Shown here in pieces: positions 15,382 to 23,785 of a stretch of 50,223 bases of DNA. The DNA is taken from the NCBI RefSeq assembly GCF_022447245.1, contig NZ_JAKVBC010000038.1, forward strand, positions 1-50,223, given 5' to 3'. The stretch's first letter is position 1. The number at the start of each line of letters is the position of its first letter. The notes beneath the pieces were generated by a model. The model did no database searches. It saw only the letters and a program-made list of their open reading frames with translations, and had not been told where the DNA came from. The DNA comes from Kordia sp. (GTDB lineage: Bacteria > Bacteroidota > Bacteroidia > Flavobacteriales > Flavobacteriaceae). The translations under genes were made by a program, and so were the position numbers.

Positions 15382-16092
15382 ATGAAAAAGATTTGCTTTG
15401 TATTGATTGTTGCATGCGTATTATTTGGTTGCGAAGATACTAAAACTTCTACACCTGATTCGAAAGAATCACAAAAAACCAATATCTCTGAAACAGCTAA
15501 AAAGGCTACAAAAAAAGTTGAAGAGAAGAAGAAAAAAGAGATCAGAATTACCAGCAAAAATGTATTGGATTACATGATTGAGTATGGTAAAAATAATCCC
15601 GAACGTAAAGTACGGATCGTGACCGACTTTGGTAATATTGATATCGAATTATATAGCGAAACACCATATCATAGAGCCAATTTTATCATGCTTGCAAAAC
15701 GCAATTATTTTGAAGGCACACAATTTCACCGTGTGGTAAAAGATTTTGTGATTCAAGGAGGAAACTCTGACGGTTGGAATATTGCTAAAAAGCGACGAAA
15801 AATTGGGAAGTATTTACTTCCTCCAGATACCAAAAAAGGATTTAAACATCATAGAGGTGTTATTTCCATGCCTAGCGGCGATATTGATAATGCGTATAAG
15901 CTTGCTTCTCCCTTTGAATTTTTTATTGTTCAGAAAAAAGGAGGTACACATCATTTGAATGGAGGGTACACTGCTTTTGGTAAAGTATTCGCTGGTATGG
16001 ATGTTGTGGACAAAATTGCCAATCAACCTACAGATAAAGGAGAATGGCCTAAGGCAGAAATCATGATTCGTCGTGTTGAAGTATTGGATTAA
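15382..16092 (+). CDS. Lipoprotein peptidyl-prolyl cis-trans isomerase (cyclophilin)
   Basis: A 236-residue protein. The lipobox LFGC (Cys17) is followed by a lysine-rich linker of ~55 residues and a cyclophilin domain (~75-235): FGNIDIELYSETPYHRANFI, GTQFHRVVKDFVIQGG, the substrate-side FFIVQKKGGTHHLNGGYTAF and FGKVFAGMDVVDKI. It should assist folding of envelope proteins from the membrane face. Its start codon is 2 bases from that of the divergent NUDIX gene, so its promoter and ribosome contact region lie inside that gene's coding sequence. Confidence 0.88.
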   Translation: MKKICFVLIVACVLFGCEDTKTSTPDSKESQKTNISETAKKATKKVEEKKKKEIRITSKNVLDYMIEYGKNNPERKVRIVTDFGNIDIELYSETPYHRANFIMLAKRNYFEGTQFHRVVKDFVIQGGNSDGWNIAKKRRKIGKYLLPPDTKKGFKHHRGVISMPSGDIDNAYKLASPFEFFIVQKKGGTHHLNGGYTAFGKVFAGMDVVDKIANQPTDKGEWPKAEIMIRRVEVLD

Positions 16093-16145
16093 CAGTTTTG
16101 GTAATAACGCTCATATATTTTTTTAAATTATTTTTATAATTTCAT

Positions 16146-16153
16146 TAGTTTTG
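16146..16153 (+). promoter_or_regulatory. -7 box upstream of the secreted protein gene
   Basis: TAGTTTTG matches TAnnTTTG and lies 23 bases before ATG 16177. The -33 region is only T-rich. Confidence 0.45.
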
Positions 16154-16176
16154 CAGCCAATTTAACATTAAAACTT

Positions 16177-17382
16177 ATGAAAAAACATACAAAAGCATTT
16201 TTTATTTTTTTGCTATTTACATCAACTATTTTTGCCCAAATTAATTTTGAAAAAGGGTATTTCATCTCTGAAAATGATCAAAAAATTGAATGTTTTATTA
16301 AAAATGAAGGTTGGGTAAACAATCCCAACAGATTTGAATATAGAATTTCTCAAGACAGTGAAACTAAAGTATTATACCCAAGAAATTTTAAAACGATAGT
16401 CATAAACAATTCCTTCAAGTTTGAAAAACACACCGTTCCTTTTGATGATGCTGATCGTTCTATTGCTAAACTAGATTATGAAAGGTCTCCTAATTTTAAA
16501 GAAATAGATCTTGTATTAAATGTACTTATTGAAGGAGAAGCCACTCTATATTCCTATATTGACGGAGACAAAAAAGCCTTTTTCTACAAACTAGGTGACA
16601 ATGATATTAAACCATTAATCTACAAGGTATATACAAATGCAAATAATGATATACTTTACAATAAAAGATATCAACAACAATTACTTACTGAATTTTCATG
16701 CACAGGAATTACTGAGAAGAAAGTGATTAGAGTTGATTATGATAGAGGCGATTTGCGTTCTTTCTTTAAATATTACAACGAGTGTAAAGGAGAAGCTGTC
16801 GTAGAATTTAATAAGCCCCAAAAAGGCACATTTCACCTTAAGGTTTTTGCGGGAGCATACAACAGTAGTGCTATAAGTAATTTAGGAATATCTGCTTTCT
16901 TTGCTAACGGAGTGGAAACTGCTACAAACTGGTCACCTACATTTGGTATCGAATTTGAGTATGTATTTCCATTTAATAAAAATAAGTGGTCAGCCTTCGT
17001 AGCACCGAATTATAGTTCGTATGAAGGTGAAGGCAATTTTTTAGATTTATCCGTAAGAAGAAAATATAAACTTGAATACAGTGCTATTCAAGTTCCTATA
17101 GGTATTCATCATTACATGTTTTTAAAAAATACTTCAAAACTATTTCTAAGTGGAGCTGTGATTGTAGACTTTTTATTAGACGCAAAAGGTAGTGGTAATG
17201 TAAATATTGAAAAAGATAGATTTGGGGCTAACGCAGGATTTTCTTTTGGAATTGGATATTCCTATAACAAATATTCTGTAGAAGCTAGATATATTTCAGA
17301 TAGAAATCTTTTGGATAATGGCTCTGCTTCAGAAGCAACCTTAAAACAATTCTCCATTACTATAGGATATACTATTTTCTAA
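16177..17382 (+). CDS. Secreted protein with outer-membrane beta-barrel C-terminal half
   Basis: A 401-residue protein with signal peptide (MKKHTKAFFIFLLFTSTIFA, cleavage before QINF). The first ~200 residues are a soluble region (GYFISENDQKIECFIKNEGW). The second half alternates hydrophobic and polar residues as in an eight-stranded barrel: FHLKVFAGAYNSSAI, PTFGIEFEYVFPF, FSFGIGYSYNKYSVEARYI, and it ends QFSITIGYTIF with terminal Phe. It is probably an outer-membrane protein of unknown function. The gene stands alone. Confidence 0.7.
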   Translation: MKKHTKAFFIFLLFTSTIFAQINFEKGYFISENDQKIECFIKNEGWVNNPNRFEYRISQDSETKVLYPRNFKTIVINNSFKFEKHTVPFDDADRSIAKLDYERSPNFKEIDLVLNVLIEGEATLYSYIDGDKKAFFYKLGDNDIKPLIYKVYTNANNDILYNKRYQQQLLTEFSCTGITEKKVIRVDYDRGDLRSFFKYYNECKGEAVVEFNKPQKGTFHLKVFAGAYNSSAISNLGISAFFANGVETATNWSPTFGIEFEYVFPFNKNKWSAFVAPNYSSYEGEGNFLDLSVRRKYKLEYSAIQVPIGIHHYMFLKNTSKLFLSGAVIVDFLLDAKGSGNVNIEKDRFGANAGFSFGIGYSYNKYSVEARYISDRNLLDNGSASEATLKQFSITIGYTIF

Positions 17383-17433
17383 AAAAACATGCTGTAGAAA
17401 ATATTGTAAAGAACTGGCGTAAGTCGGTTCTTT

Positions 17434-18039
17434 TCATTTTTGATAAATAGTAGGCAACTGTATTCTGAATTTTACCACAATCAAGCGAATTGAAATGACC
17501 ATGAGTACTGTAAAAATATAGATTAAGTCTTCTGCCAAACCTGCATATTTTAAAACAAAAAAGGTAATTCCGCCAATAATACATGCCGTTGCATAAATTT
17601 CTTTTCGGAAGATTACTGGAATTTCATTACATAAAATATCTCGAATTACACCACCAAAACTCGCACTCATTGTCCCCAATGCAATACAGATGATAGGATG
17701 TAAATCGATAGAAATTCCTTTTTCCACACCAATAATGGTAAAAACGCCTAATCCGATCGTATCAAACAAAAATAGCGATGTACGAAGTCGGTTCAACTTT
17801 TTCCTGAAAAGGATCGAAAAGATAACTGCCGCTCCAATAACGTACACATAATTTAAATCGTTCATCCAGCCAACTGGTGTTTTTCCAATCAACATGTCAC
17901 GCAAAGTTCCGCCACCAACTGCCGTTACAAAAGCAATGATAAAAATTCCAAACGGATCCATACGTTTTTGCATCGCAATAAGTACACCTGAAATTGCAAA
18001 AGCAAACGTTCCAATAATATCTAGCGTATAAAAAAGCAT
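17434..18039 (-). CDS. TRIC/UPF0126 family membrane channel-like protein
   Basis: A 201-residue protein with seven membrane segments in two similar halves. The glycine-rich signatures are present: VTAVGGGTLRDMLIG (first half) and TMSASFGGVIRDILCNEIP (second half). Bacterial members form trimeric cation channels homologous to animal TRIC channels; the older YicG annotation as glycine transporter is uncertain. Its ATG overlaps the stop of the RDD gene by one base (TAATG), so both are made from one transcript. Confidence 0.85.
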   Translation of the reverse strand: MLFYTLDIIGTFAFAISGVLIAMQKRMDPFGIFIIAFVTAVGGGTLRDMLIGKTPVGWMNDLNYVYVIGAAVIFSILFRKKLNRLRTSLFLFDTIGLGVFTIIGVEKGISIDLHPIICIALGTMSASFGGVIRDILCNEIPVIFRKEIYATACIIGGITFFVLKYAGLAEDLIYIFTVLMVISIRLIVVKFRIQLPTIYQK

Positions 18040-18779
18040 TACATATTTTGTGTGTAGAAATTGTAGTCTTTGATAATGATGTCTATAAAAGGAATGGTAG
18101 CTTTATCAGATTTTGTTTCCATGACTTGCTCTATTTTGGTTCGCAATTTATTCAACGTATCAAAATCTTTACTCTTTTTAGCAATTAAAAAAGTTTCTTT
18201 AATAATACGCATGTCATTATCTGAAAGATTGATTACAGAAGGATATTGCGGTTTGTAGTTGTTACCTAATTCTTCCATAATTGTATGCGAAATAAGCACT
18301 TTATTTTTCTTGGAAATTACTGCTGTTCCTGCTGTAATATCGCCCAAACGCTGTCCTTTATCACTCATAATCACACTAATAATGGCTATAAAACCACTCA
18401 ACAAATTTAGGTCAACAATTCTAAAAAACCAGCGTATCAAATAATCGACAAATGTAGCTTGATAACCATCAATTTTAACCACTTTAATTTTTACAATTTT
18501 CTTCCCAATGGTTTGTCCTTCCCACAAGGACTCTAATACTAAGCTGTAAATAAGAGCAGGGAAAACCAATAATGAATAAATGGCAAATCGAGACCAATAA
18601 TCCATATCAATAAACCATTCAGAATCTTTAAAAATGGCATAAAAACTCTCAATAGCCACATATCCGTAAGCAATTTTTATAATCAGGTCAATAACATGCG
18701 CCACAACACGTTCACCAATAGCTGCCAATGTAAAATTGATATTTACATTTTGCGTAGTATTAATTTGTATCTGTGACAT
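18039..18779 (-). CDS. RDD-family membrane protein
   Basis: A 246-residue protein with the RDD signature ERVVAHVIDLIIKIAYG near the N-terminus and LWEGQTIGKKIVKIKVVKID, then RWFFRIVDLNLLSGFIAII, the usual second part with three or four membrane segments. The last ~100 residues are cytoplasmic (MEELGNNYKPQYPSVINLSD). The start MSQIQINTTQNV at 18779 is 24 bases from the divergent SpoIIM start. RDD genes regularly sit beside SpoIIM/DUF4129/MoxR/DUF58 genes, as here. Confidence 0.85.
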   Translation of the reverse strand: MSQIQINTTQNVNINFTLAAIGERVVAHVIDLIIKIAYGYVAIESFYAIFKDSEWFIDMDYWSRFAIYSLLVFPALIYSLVLESLWEGQTIGKKIVKIKVVKIDGYQATFVDYLIRWFFRIVDLNLLSGFIAIISVIMSDKGQRLGDITAGTAVISKKNKVLISHTIMEELGNNYKPQYPSVINLSDNDMRIIKETFLIAKKSKDFDTLNKLRTKIEQVMETKSDKATIPFIDIIIKDYNFYTQNM

Positions 18780-18803
18780 ATAATTTTTTATTTTAGCGTA
18801 ACT

Positions 18804-19781
18804 ATGAGAGAAGTTGCATTTATTAAGCAAAATAAGGAAAAATGGTTAAACTTTGAAAAAACCATTTATAATAATAATTTTCAAAATCCCGATGAACTTT
18901 CATCCTTATATATTCAGTTAATGAATGACTTGTCGTATGCACAAACATACTATCCTAAGAGTAAAACCATTAGCTATTTAAACCAGCTTGCAGCAGCAGC
19001 TTTTCAACGTATTTACAGAACTAAACGTACCAAAACCAATCGTCTTATTTCATTTTGGAAAACGGAAGTTCCACTAATTATGTACAATTATCGTCGTTAT
19101 GTAATGTATGCATTTTTGATATTTGGCGTTTTTGTTGCTATTGGAGCTGTTTCTGCTGCGTTTGACGATTCGTTTGTTCGTTTAATTTTGGGAGATGGAT
19201 ACGTAAATACAACTTTAGAAAACATCCAAAACGGCGATCCTGTAGCCATTTACAAAAGTGGAAGTAATTGGGGAAGTTTTATTGGTATTACGCTTCGAAA
19301 TCTGTATGTAGGTATGCAGTGCTTTATATTTGGAGTATTTGCAGGCATTGGTACAGGCTATGTTTTAATGGTCAATGGTGTCATGCTGGGTTCATTTCAG
19401 TACTTCTTTTATGATCAAGGTGTATTGTGGGAAAGCGTTCGCGGTATTTGGATTCACGGTGCTATGGAAATATTTGCCATTGTTATAGAAGGTGCAGCAG
19501 GCTTGATATTAGGTGCTAGTATCTTGTTTCCTAAAACCTATTCGCGAATCACCTCGTTTAAAATGGGACTTAAAATCGGAATAAAAATATTAATCAGTAC
19601 GTTTCCTTTTACAATTGCCGCTGGCTTTTTAGAAGGATATGTCACTCGATACTCGAATATTATGCCGAATTCGGTTTCAGTTGGTATTATAATTCTTACC
19701 TTAGGAATTATATCATTTTACTATTTAATATATCCACGTATTGTACATAAAAAACTAAAAACACATGTTTCAACTCTATAA
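18804..19781 (+). CDS. SpoIIM-like (DUF95) membrane protein
   Basis: A 325-residue protein. A cytoplasmic helical N-terminus (~95 residues; NKEKWLNFEKTIY) is followed by four or five membrane segments with the family stretch LRNLYVGMQCFIFGVFAGIG, GTGYVLMVNGVMLGSF and HGAMEIFAIVIEGAAG. The sporulation name is historical; non-sporulating bacteria carry it in MoxR operons. It begins the operon that runs to 25129 and overlaps the next gene by 17 bases. Confidence 0.85.
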   Translation: MREVAFIKQNKEKWLNFEKTIYNNNFQNPDELSSLYIQLMNDLSYAQTYYPKSKTISYLNQLAAAAFQRIYRTKRTKTNRLISFWKTEVPLIMYNYRRYVMYAFLIFGVFVAIGAVSAAFDDSFVRLILGDGYVNTTLENIQNGDPVAIYKSGSNWGSFIGITLRNLYVGMQCFIFGVFAGIGTGYVLMVNGVMLGSFQYFFYDQGVLWESVRGIWIHGAMEIFAIVIEGAAGLILGASILFPKTYSRITSFKMGLKIGIKILISTFPFTIAAGFLEGYVTRYSNIMPNSVSVGIIILTLGIISFYYLIYPRIVHKKLKTHVSTL

Positions 19782-20712
19782 ATCCAGAGATTTCGGATTA
19801 TTTTTTAAAGACACTTTTGATTTCTTAAAACTACATGGCGCCCACTTTTTCAAAAATTACTTGATAGTAAACGGCTTCTTTTTGGTAATTTTAATCGGAA
19901 TGAGCTATCTATTACATAGTGAATTAGCCGAAATGCAAGTCTTAGGGCTATTAGATGAGAATAACGAAGAAGTGCTGTTTGATTATTTGCGAAGACATTC
20001 AAGTAGTTTTATAACCTATGGAATTTTCTATGTACTCTTAGGTGCTTTTGTGGGGATATTAAACTATTCTTATGTACCTTTCTACTTTAAGCTTTATGAA
20101 AAACATCAAGGTGCAAATTTCTCATATAAAGAAATATCCAATGCCTTGTTTTCTAACTTTGGTAAGTTGATCAAATTTATACTTGCCACCATCTTAATTT
20201 CAATTCCTTTGCTTATTGCAACTTCAATTGTCATGGCTATTTTGACATTTACTCTTATTGGAATTCCTTTTATTTTATTTGTGGTAGCTTTTATTTCGCT
20301 CTTTTATCATTCTGCTATCATGGAATATATAAAATCTGACAACAAAGGTGTTTTTGATTGTTATGGGTATAGTTTACAGCTTTGTTTTCAAAGCTTCTTC
20401 CCTGCTGTAGGAGCTGTCGGTATTTTTATGTTGATTACTGGAGTATTTCAATATGTTTTAGGCTTAACACAAGAAGGTATTTTATATTTTATTGGAATTT
20501 CTGTGTATGAAGATCCTACGTATTTAAACGATTTAGAAAAAACTTCATTCATATTCATGATTGCATTTATATTGCAAATTGCCATCTATCTAATCAATTT
20601 TATTATTTCTGCCATCATACAAATACATCAAGCTATTGTGTATTATGGTTTAAAAGAAGACCGCGAAAACATTTACACAAGAAGTGCCATTGATCATATT
20701 GGGAAAGGCTAA
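19765..20712 (+). CDS. Polytopic membrane protein of the MoxR operon
   Basis: A 315-residue protein with about six membrane segments (around 33-50, 92-112, 140-190 as two to three, 212-232 and 262-285). No name-giving motif was found. Proteins of this type occur between SpoIIM and DUF4129 genes in Bacteroidota. It overlaps SpoIIM by 17 bases and ends 5 bases before the DUF4129 frame, so it is part of the operon. Confidence 0.75.
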   Translation: MFQLYKSRDFGLFFKDTFDFLKLHGAHFFKNYLIVNGFFLVILIGMSYLLHSELAEMQVLGLLDENNEEVLFDYLRRHSSSFITYGIFYVLLGAFVGILNYSYVPFYFKLYEKHQGANFSYKEISNALFSNFGKLIKFILATILISIPLLIATSIVMAILTFTLIGIPFILFVVAFISLFYHSAIMEYIKSDNKGVFDCYGYSLQLCFQSFFPAVGAVGIFMLITGVFQYVLGLTQEGILYFIGISVYEDPTYLNDLEKTSFIFMIAFILQIAIYLINFIISAIIQIHQAIVYYGLKEDRENIYTRSAIDHIGKG

Positions 20713-20717
20713 CATTT

Positions 20718-21485
20718 ATGTCAAAACTATTCAGAAACATATTTTTTACTTTTCTCATTGTTGGATTTTTTTCTAGTCCACTTCGAGCTGAAACTCTTAT
20801 ATCTTTTGATGAAACTGTTGTTCAACAAACTCCTGTTAAGGAAGACAGAGCATACATAAGTCCTAAAAAATATGACGAAGATTTTAAAGAACGTTATGCT
20901 ACTGATGAATATCAATATGAAGGCGAAAAAGCAAGTGAAACTTGGTATAGTAGACTCGTAAATTGGTTAGAAGAAACTTAGCAAGAATGGTTTAATTTAG
21001 AAACACGTGAACAAGCTTCTGATCTTGTAAAAGATCTTACCAATTTATTCTATGTCATTATCATCATTTTGGTGGTATTCTTTATTGTAAGAACACTTAT
21101 GAATGGTGAAGGTCGTTGGGTATTTGGGAAACAATCTACACGTCGTAAAATAAACTTTGAAGATGTAGATACTGATATTTTGATTACTGATTTTGATACA
21201 TTGATTGCCGAAGCCGCCCAAAAAGGCGATTATCGATTGGCAATTCGGTATCAATACCTCAACATGCTAAAAAAGTTCAATATTGCTCAAGTCATTGTAT
21301 TTGATCCTGAAAAAACAAATCTTGATTATACATACGAAATTACGAATGATGGATTGCGCGAGCAGTTTCAGTACACTTCATACTTGTATAATTATGCGTG
21401 GTATGGTGAATTTGATATCAACGAAGCACAATACGAAAAAGCACAAGAGTCTTTTCAAGTCTTACTTAAAAATGTTGCCGCATGA
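20718..21485 (+). pseudogene. DUF4129 protein gene interrupted by an in-frame TAG
   Basis: The frame begins MSKLFRNIFFTFLIVGFF with a signal peptide, continues through EKASETWYSRLVNWLEET and meets TAG at 20979-20981. The same frame continues QEWFNLETREQASDLVKDL, a membrane segment (FYVIIIILVVFFIVR), and the conserved DUF4129 part (LIAEAAQKGDYRLAIRYQYL, WYGEFDINEAQYEKAQESF) to the TGA at 21483. Full length would be 255 codons. The C-terminal part still looks under selection and overlaps the next gene by ATGA, so the stop is new, an assembly error, or tolerated. A separate start for the distal half could only be a TTG, for example near 21069. Confidence 0.7.
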
Positions 21486-22705
21486 GTAAAAGACTAAAAA
21501 TATATCTTGGAATCTTAATTGCGCTCATTATTTCAGTTGCGTTTATAGAAGTGTCAAAACCAACTCCTGTAGATTGGCGTGAAACTTATAATGAACGACA
21601 AACCAAACCGCTAGATGTAGAAATATTTCACAAAGAAATAGGAGTCATTTTATACGATGGAGAAATCAATGATGTCTACCGAACTCCTTATGAGTTTTTC
21701 GCCAATCAATACGATTGGAAAAAATACGAATACAAAATTGAAGGAACATACATGAGTATTTCTCCCGATTATCTTGTAGATCCTTCTTCCATTCATGAAT
21801 TACTCGATTTTGCTGCAGAAGGAAATACCATTTTTATCTCTTCCAAAGAGATGCCACGTTATTTGAGAGATACACTTGGTTTTTCTATAAAGGATGGTGT
21901 AAGATATGCTAGTAAAGCAACTTTATCATTTGCCAATAGACAATTAGCCAACAATACCATTTCAATTGACAAAGGAATCAACAACATTCATTTCTCATAC
22001 ATCGACACCTTAAACACCATGGTTTTGGGGTATCAAAAATTTGAAAACGATTCCACAAATACGAAGTACACCAATTTCATTCAAGTCCCTGTTGGAAAAG
22101 GTTCGTTTTTACTGCATACGCAACCTGTTACATTTACAAATTATCATTTATTAAAAGATAATCATCATAAATATTCAGAAGGTGTATTGGCCTATATTCC
22201 AAATGAAGATGTCTTTTTTGATTCGGCAAATAAAATAGCAAATGCTCAAAGCCCCCTTAGCGATTCCAGATTTCGTTTTATAGAATCGCAACCTGCATTG
22301 CGTTGGGCTTGGTATTTGGCTTTACTCTTTTTAGCTATTTTTATTATATTTAATATCAAGCGAAAGCAGCGTATTGTAAAAGTGTTAAAACCACTTGAAA
22401 ATACAACCTTAGATTTTACCAAAACTATTGGAAATCTATTCTATGAAACCAAAGATCATCAAAATGTAGTACATAAAAAAATCACGTATTTCTTAGAATA
22501 TCTGCGTACAGAATATTTTATGGATACGCAAGTACTCGATGAAAAGTTTTGCAAACGCTTACATCAAAAATCTGGAAAATCATTAGAAGAAACTGAGCAA
22601 CTCATTAAGCTAGTAAAAATATTAAAGAAGAAATTATTTTTTGACGAGTATGATGTCATCCGAATTACAGCCGCCATTGAAAAATTTCGAAGAAAAGACA
22701 ATTAA
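21482..22705 (+). CDS. DUF4350-type membrane protein
   Basis: A 407-residue protein with an N-terminal membrane segment (LKIYLGILIALIISVAFI), an extracytoplasmic region with PYEFFANQYDWKKYEY, SSIHELLDFAAEGNTIFISS and GKGSFLLHTQPVTFTNY (similar to DUF4350, a gatase-like Rossmann fold), then a second membrane segment near residue 275-292 (RWAWYLALLFLAIFIIFNI) and a cytoplasmic tail of ~110 residues. It is coupled to DUF4129 by ATGA overlap and is regularly next to MoxR and DUF58 genes. Its function is unknown. Confidence 0.75.
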   Translation: MSKRLKIYLGILIALIISVAFIEVSKPTPVDWRETYNERQTKPLDVEIFHKEIGVILYDGEINDVYRTPYEFFANQYDWKKYEYKIEGTYMSISPDYLVDPSSIHELLDFAAEGNTIFISSKEMPRYLRDTLGFSIKDGVRYASKATLSFANRQLANNTISIDKGINNIHFSYIDTLNTMVLGYQKFENDSTNTKYTNFIQVPVGKGSFLLHTQPVTFTNYHLLKDNHHKYSEGVLAYIPNEDVFFDSANKIANAQSPLSDSRFRFIESQPALRWAWYLALLFLAIFIIFNIKRKQRIVKVLKPLENTTLDFTKTIGNLFYETKDHQNVVHKKITYFLEYLRTEYFMDTQVLDEKFCKRLHQKSGKSLEETEQLIKLVKILKKKLFFDEYDVIRITAAIEKFRRKDN

Positions 22706-22735
22706 ATTAGTAAATTACACTATTAAACACATTAT

Positions 22736-23761
22736 ATGGACTTTACAGGAGATATTAACGAAGAAGAAGCACAATCAGCAAAAGACGCTCCATTGTCATT
22801 TGAGAACAGAATTGATTTGACCGGACTACAAGATGGTATTCAAAAGATAAGACAAGAGCTTTCAAAAGTAATTGTTGGTCAAAAAGGAATGATTGATATG
22901 TTGATTACTGCGTTACTTGCCAAAGGTCATGTATTGATTGAAGGTGTGCCAGGTGTTGCTAAAACTATCACGGCAAAATTATTAGCAAAATCGTTAACCG
23001 TTAATTTTGGTCGTATTCAGTTTACGCCAGATTTAATGCCAAGTGATATATTAGGAACGTCTATTTTTGACATGAAGAAATCTGAATTTGAGTTTAAAAA
23101 AGGACCTGTATTCACCAACATGTTATTGATTGACGAAATCAATCGTGCACCTGCAAAAACACAAGCTGCCTTATTTGAAGTTATGGAAGAACGCCAAATT
23201 ACTATGGATGGTACTAAATATATTTTAGGAGAACCTTTTATGGTGCTGGCAACACAAAACCCAATTGAGCAAGAAGGAACCTATCGTTTGCCAGAAGCAC
23301 AGTTAGACCGTTTCTTGTTTAAAATCAATGTAGAATACCCAAATCTTGAAGAAGAAGTAGAAATTATTGCACGTGAGCATGCGTTAAAAGAAGGCAAAAA
23401 AGTAGATAAAGTCACGGCGTTTTTAAACAAAGAGCAAATTACCAAATATCAAGCATTGGTAAATGATATCATTGTAGAACCACACTTATTAAAATACATA
23501 GCCGAAATCATTATCAATACACGAAGCAATCAATTTTTATATATGGGTGCCTCACCAAGAGCATCCATTGCTATCTTAAAAGCTGCTAAAGCCTTTGCTG
23601 CTATGAGCGGACGCGATTTTGTAACTCCAGAAGACATTAAACAAGTAGCTGTCCCAGTATTACAACATCGTATCATCGTTACACCAGAGCGCGAAATGGA
23701 AGGAATGACTTCTAAGCAAATTATCAATCAAATTATACAAACTATTGAGATTCCTCGATAA
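22736..23761 (+). CDS. MoxR-family AAA+ ATPase
   Basis: A 341-residue protein with Walker A GVPGVAKT (~residue 70), Walker B MLLIDEINRAPAKTQAALFE, sensor 1 VLATQNPIEQEGTYRLPEAQ with LDRFLFKI, and sensor 2 ASPRASIAILKAAKA. MoxR ATPases act as chaperones that activate or insert cofactors in partner proteins, usually with VWA/DUF58 proteins encoded next door, as here. It starts 30 bases after the DUF4350 gene. Confidence 0.93.
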   Translation: MDFTGDINEEEAQSAKDAPLSFENRIDLTGLQDGIQKIRQELSKVIVGQKGMIDMLITALLAKGHVLIEGVPGVAKTITAKLLAKSLTVNFGRIQFTPDLMPSDILGTSIFDMKKSEFEFKKGPVFTNMLLIDEINRAPAKTQAALFEVMEERQITMDGTKYILGEPFMVLATQNPIEQEGTYRLPEAQLDRFLFKINVEYPNLEEEVEIIAREHALKEGKKVDKVTAFLNKEQITKYQALVNDIIVEPHLLKYIAEIIINTRSNQFLYMGASPRASIAILKAAKAFAAMSGRDFVTPEDIKQVAVPVLQHRIIVTPEREMEGMTSKQIINQIIQTIEIPR

Positions 23762-23785
23762 GCTATTGTTCTAAATTATTAGCGA

